A stretch of DNA of 64,000 nucleotides from Flavobacterium sp. KACC 22761. GTDB lineage: Bacteria > Bacteroidota > Bacteroidia > Flavobacteriales > Flavobacteriaceae. Of this stretch, positions 63,964-64,000 are shown piece by piece (position 1 is the stretch's first letter; every line of letters begins with the position of its first letter). The position numbers and the translations under genes were made by a program. The notes below the pieces were generated by a model. That model made no database searches. It was not told the origin of the DNA and saw nothing but the letters and a program-made list of their open reading frames with translations. The stretch covers positions 4,980,593 through 5,044,592 of the forward strand of contig NZ_CP139148.1 of the NCBI RefSeq assembly GCF_034058155.1, read 5' to 3'.

Positions 63964-64000
63964 TTATCAATTGTTAATGGTTAATTGTAAACCTGAAACT

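Overview
The window is AT-rich chromosomal DNA from a member of the Bacteroidetes, most likely a Flavobacterium. The evidence is two SusC/SusD outer-membrane pairs, TAnnTTTG promoter boxes, Bacteroidetes families such as DUF3667, DUF4293 and DUF4919, a Rho factor with an Asn-rich insertion, and many short dispersed repeats of the kind common in Flavobacterium. I saw no rRNA, tRNA, CRISPR, prophage or insertion sequence.

Region 1 (1-4926, minus strand) is a molybdenum-cofactor operon read moeA, tauE-like permease, mobA, cobA/SUMT, moaD, moeB-rhodanese; moeB runs off the left edge.

Region 2 (about 5513-25011, plus strand) is a sulfur-scavenging island and the most interesting part. A first unit carries susC, susD, a sulfatase, a 39-residue membrane peptide, a fatty-acid/sterol hydroxylase-like protein, a rhodanese-thioredoxin fusion, a second sulfatase and a YeiH-type permease. 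A second unit carries a third sulfatase, serine acetyltransferase, cysteine synthase, a family 2A encapsulin shell and a SufS-type cysteine desulfurase with a long disordered N-terminal domain, closed by a strong terminator. The last two genes match the known sulfur nanocompartment pair (shell plus desulfurase cargo). Both units are preceded by related leaders: a conserved box, an 87-nt reading frame ending in MCxCC and stop, and a downstream hairpin block. The first leader has an additional ten-codon frame with three consecutive Cys codons next to a strong hairpin. I infer that the island imports sulfated compounds, strips the sulfate, feeds cysteine synthesis, and stores or mobilises sulfur in the encapsulin, with expression possibly sensing cysteine supply through leader translation.

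Region 3 (25298-29687) is a second SusC/SusD pair without this leader. Region 4 (29847-38034) holds ornithine aminotransferase with a divergent Lrp regulator, cyanophycinase, a penicillin-acylase-like enzyme, a dienelactone hydrolase, a DUF3667 protein and an M28 peptidase. Region 5 (38184-50790) is housekeeping: rho, a DUF4293 protein, a LuxR-type response regulator with its histidine kinase, a phosphoesterase, a flotillin-like protein, truA, an ABC exporter, a NUMOD4/HNH-like protein and lpdA. Region 6 (50984-63963) is a run of small accessory genes (DUF1801, DUF2625, YdeI-like, DUF4919, GNAT, DinB, SRPBCC, SnoaL-like, MBL fold) with one M14 carboxypeptidase on the minus strand.

Intergenic DNA is rich in repeats. 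The most striking are arrays built on an exact 8-base register (CTTAGNNN, CTTTGNNN and their complements), several of which flank terminators.
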